Shown here: positions 6,456 through 7,758 of the stretch, one piece after another | Layout of the letters: the number at the start of each line of letters is the position of its first letter | Numbering within the stretch: the first letter of the stretch is position 1 | NCBI GenBank assembly: GCA_030597775.1 | Contig: JAUVRF010000074.1 | Coordinates: 1-7,758, forward strand | Source: Methanobacteriota archaeon | Lineage (GTDB): Archaea > Thermoplasmatota > DTKX01 > GCA-020343715 | Reading direction: 5' to 3' | Length of the DNA: 7,758 nucleotides | Notes under the pieces: model-generated | What the model was told of the DNA's origin: nothing | Database searches by the model: none | Seen by the model: only the letters and a program-made list of their open reading frames with translations | Translations under genes and position numbers: made by a program

Positions 6456-6890
6456 TCAGTTCATTATCTTGGTTCCGGATACCCCGTTTGGTGTAATTAA
6501 CCTTATTCTGGTCCAGTTGTTGGCCGAGGTGTAGTCAACCTCGAGGTACAGGACCTCGTGGACGCCCCAGATGCTGGAGGTCGTACCGCCCACCACTCTT
6601 ATTTTGATGCTCTCGGTCTCTATCGTCCCGTTGAAGAGCACGTCCAGATAATCCGTGTTCATCGTCACCTCCCCGGTGTTCGTCACGTTGATGAACACCG
6701 TGGTGGAGTTGTAACTAGTGTTGATGATGCTGACCCGGGTACGTTGCCGGGCGTACTCGGTGTCGGTGACGTCCAGGGCGGACTCCGATAGCTCCTGGTA
6801 CATGGTGAAGACCACGTTCGCCGTGACACCCAGGAGGATTATCACTCCGGTGAAGATAATCGCCGTGGCCGCCGAGGTGCTGAAACCCAT
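6456..6890 (-). CDS. flaF: Archaellum stator protein FlaF (ArlF)
   Basis: FlaF is the membrane-anchored, S-layer-binding stator subunit that pairs with FlaG. The 144-residue protein begins M-G-F-S, as FlaF proteins commonly do, has one transmembrane helix (about 9-30) and a beta-rich ectodomain (about 50-144). Five sequons (N57, N61, N68, N87, N125) crowd into about 70 residues, which fits an extracellular, glycosylated position. The ectodomain aligns by eye with FlaG (R-V-S-I-I-N at 52-57; V-T-N-T-G-E at 69-74; R98-V-V-G-G). The ATG at 6890 is preceded by a strong GGGAGGGTGAT ribosome site, which lies in one arm of a hairpin. The 38-nt gap to flaD/E is the largest in the operon. All expected parts are present. 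Confidence 0.9.
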   Translation of the reverse strand: MGFSTSAATAIIFTGVIILLGVTANVVFTMYQELSESALDVTDTEYARQRTRVSIINTSYNSTTVFINVTNTGEVTMNTDYLDVLFNGTIETESIKIRVVGGTTSSIWGVHEVLYLEVDYTSANNWTRIRLITPNGVSGTKIMN

Positions 6891-6893
6891 ATC

Positions 6894-6936
6894 ACCCTCC
6901 CAAGAGGGTTGAAGGCCCTCCGTCCCCTCTAGAGGG
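6894..6936 (-). promoter_or_regulatory. flaD/E-flaF leader with alternative hairpins over the flaF ribosome site
   Basis: On the minus strand, going towards flaF, complementary segments follow one another: a 12-bp palindrome CCCTCTAGAGGG (6925-6936) over the flaD/E stop, then GGAGGG (6916-6921), then ACCCTC paired region (6904-6909), then GAGGGT (6894-6899), which is the core of the flaF Shine-Dalgarno. The third segment can pair with the fourth (six pairs, 4-nt loop), hiding the ribosome site. It can instead pair with the second (five pairs, 7-nt loop) or the palindrome's AGAGGG, leaving the site free. No T-tract follows, so a terminator is unlikely. The pairing is visible directly; a regulatory role is inference. 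Confidence 0.4.
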
Positions 6937-7758
6937 CGAAGAAGTCTTCCAGCCCCTCCTTAAGATTCATCACATCTCTCTCGAGTTCCTCGAGAGCGTC
7001 CTTGTCAAGGTCAACTCCACGGATCCTCTCTATCAGTATCAGGCTCTTGAGGTGGTCCTCCGGGGACATCTTCCAGGAGTCGTACTTGACAGCGCCCCCC
7101 GCTCTTCGGACGTCGGACCGGGCGAGCTCGTGGAGGTCCTCCTTGTCGTAGGTCATCACCACGTCGCCGTCCTTGTCCTTGCCCTTTCCGCCCTTGGCCT
7201 TCTTCTTGGCCTTCTTGGGCTTGGCCTCGACCTCCTCGCCCGCCACGCCTCGCATCATGGTGGTGACCTCGGACTTGATGCCAGTCGAGATCCATCCGAT
7301 CTTGACATAGAAGGCCAGGAGGTTCGTCATCTCCTTCCTTGGGACCTTTTCCATCATGAACTCGATCCACCTGAGCATGGCGATGTGGCAAGTGGGAGCG
7401 TCCCCGACCCGGGTCAATCGGGCGATGCGCACGGGGGCGGCCTCGACCTCGGCCATGATGGGTTCGCCCTCGATCTCCTCGACCTCGGCGAACATAGCGC
7501 CCTCTCCGGGCTCCTCCGCGAACAGGTCTCCGAAGTCTTCGCCCTCGGCGGCGATCTCGGGGGTGGGCTCGAACAGGGCATCAAGCTCTGGAATGCCCGT
7601 ATCGCCCTCCTCCTCCATTGCCGTGATAGAGGCTCGGGCCTCCATATCCGCCTCGCTGCTGGGGCTGGTCTGGGTGGGGGTCGTGTCGTGGAGGGGGGTC
7701 GGTTCCGGCGTGTCGCGCTCCATGGATGCGATGGAGTCGCGGACGCGGGCGCTGTCCG
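6929..7758 (-). CDS. flaD/E: Archaellum cytoplasmic ring/adaptor protein FlaD/E (ArlD/E), 5' partial
   Basis: FlaC/D/E proteins form the cytoplasmic ring around FlaH-FlaI and link the motor to chemotaxis through CheF. Numbered from the ATG at 7723, an acidic, Pro/Thr-rich N-terminal region (1-95) precedes a FlaD/E domain (about 97-160) with L117-R-W-I-E-F-M-M-E-K-V and Y139-V-K-I-G-W-I-S. A Lys/Gly linker follows (168-185), then a C-terminal helical region (about 215-264) with M219-S-P-E-D-H-L-K-S-L. The frame stays open upstream to the window edge through eleven complete codons that look coding, and no ribosome site precedes the ATG, so the start probably lies outside. A FlaC-type coiled coil could be fused there. 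Three short acidic [DA]-[LM]-F-[AE]-E-like motifs centre on F51, F68 and F78. It heads the operon here, 38 nt before flaF. Whether to call it FlaD, FlaE or a fusion cannot be settled. Confidence 0.9.
   Translation of the reverse strand, partial: DSARVRDSIASMERDTPEPTPLHDTTPTQTSPSSEADMEARASITAMEEEGDTGIPELDALFEPTPEIAAEGEDFGDLFAEEPGEGAMFAEVEEIEGEPIMAEVEAAPVRIARLTRVGDAPTCHIAMLRWIEFMMEKVPRKEMTNLLAFYVKIGWISTGIKSEVTTMMRGVAGEEVEAKPKKAKKKAKGGKGKDKDGDVVMTYDKEDLHELARSDVRRAGGAVKYDSWKMSPEDHLKSLILIERIRGVDLDKDALEELERDVMNLKEGLEDFFAL

Noticed and set aside
6447..6457. GATGG-T-CCATC palindrome at the flaF stop
   Set aside because: The single-base centre cannot form an RNA loop without losing pairs, and 11-bp odd palindromes are expected by chance in a window of this size.
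5456..6496. A 346-codon open frame on the plus strand opposite flaH, flaG and flaF
   Set aside because: It is antisense to three well-supported archaellum genes, is rich in His, Val, Gly and Asp as expected for an antisense frame of GC-rich coding DNA, and has no recognisable domain or ribosome site.
3584..6890. A type IV pilus or type II secretion locus
   Set aside because: FlaI and FlaJ are related to PilB and PilC, but the linked FlaH, FlaF, FlaG and FlaD/E proteins occur in archaella. No prepilin or prepilin peptidase is seen here.
1..7758. CRISPR arrays, tRNA or rRNA genes, insertion sequences
   Set aside because: No direct repeat series, cloverleaf or transposase-like protein was seen on either strand. 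Almost all of the window is explained by coding sequence.

Overview
The window is archaeal. The minus strand carries the motor and stator half of an archaellum (archaeal flagellum) operon, and the plus strand carries two tandem membrane-anchored surface proteins that run convergently towards it. A FlaD/E-type cytoplasmic protein, rather than the FlaX of Crenarchaeota, points to a euryarchaeal-type lineage. The high GC, GC-rich third codon positions and purine-rich Shine-Dalgarno sites would suit a mesophilic Thermoplasmatota-like archaeon, but the exact lineage is inference.

Left part (1 to about 1805, plus strand): two adjacent genes encode proteins with a cytoplasmic linker, a transmembrane helix and an extracellular domain of about 165 residues. 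The two ectodomains are recognisably paralogous: both have an E-[YF]-[IL]-N-E-G motif, W-x-D-E, P-D-T-F, T-G-x-x-L, A-G-D and D-x-G-N in the same order. I do not recognise the family. The first gene runs off the left edge. The second has a candidate BRE/TATA about 27 bp before its ATG.

Middle (1806-1890): a short convergent intergenic region with two small perfect inverted repeats.

Right part (1891-7758, minus strand, transcribed right to left): flaD/E (5' end cut by the window edge), flaF, flaG, flaH, flaI, flaJ (new names arlD/E, arlF, arlG, arlH, arlI, arlJ). FlaI is the hexameric ATPase, FlaJ the membrane platform and FlaH the RecA/KaiC-like regulator that docks on FlaI. FlaF and FlaG form the pseudoperiplasmic stator that links the rotor to the S-layer. 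FlaD/E is the cytoplasmic ring/adaptor that receives chemotaxis input. Archaellin genes (flaB) are not present and would be expected beyond the right edge. Gaps between genes are 10-38 nt, and at three successive junctions the upstream TGA stop is built into the next gene's Shine-Dalgarno (TGAGGT), which suggests translational coupling. The flaD/E-flaF junction instead has alternating CCCTC and GAGGG segments that could sequester or free the flaF ribosome binding site.

The archaellum genes are ordinary family members. The parts most worth a second look are the tandem ectodomain pair, the flaF leader and the three short aromatic/acidic repeats in the FlaD/E N-terminal region. There is no CRISPR array, RNA gene or mobile element that I can see.
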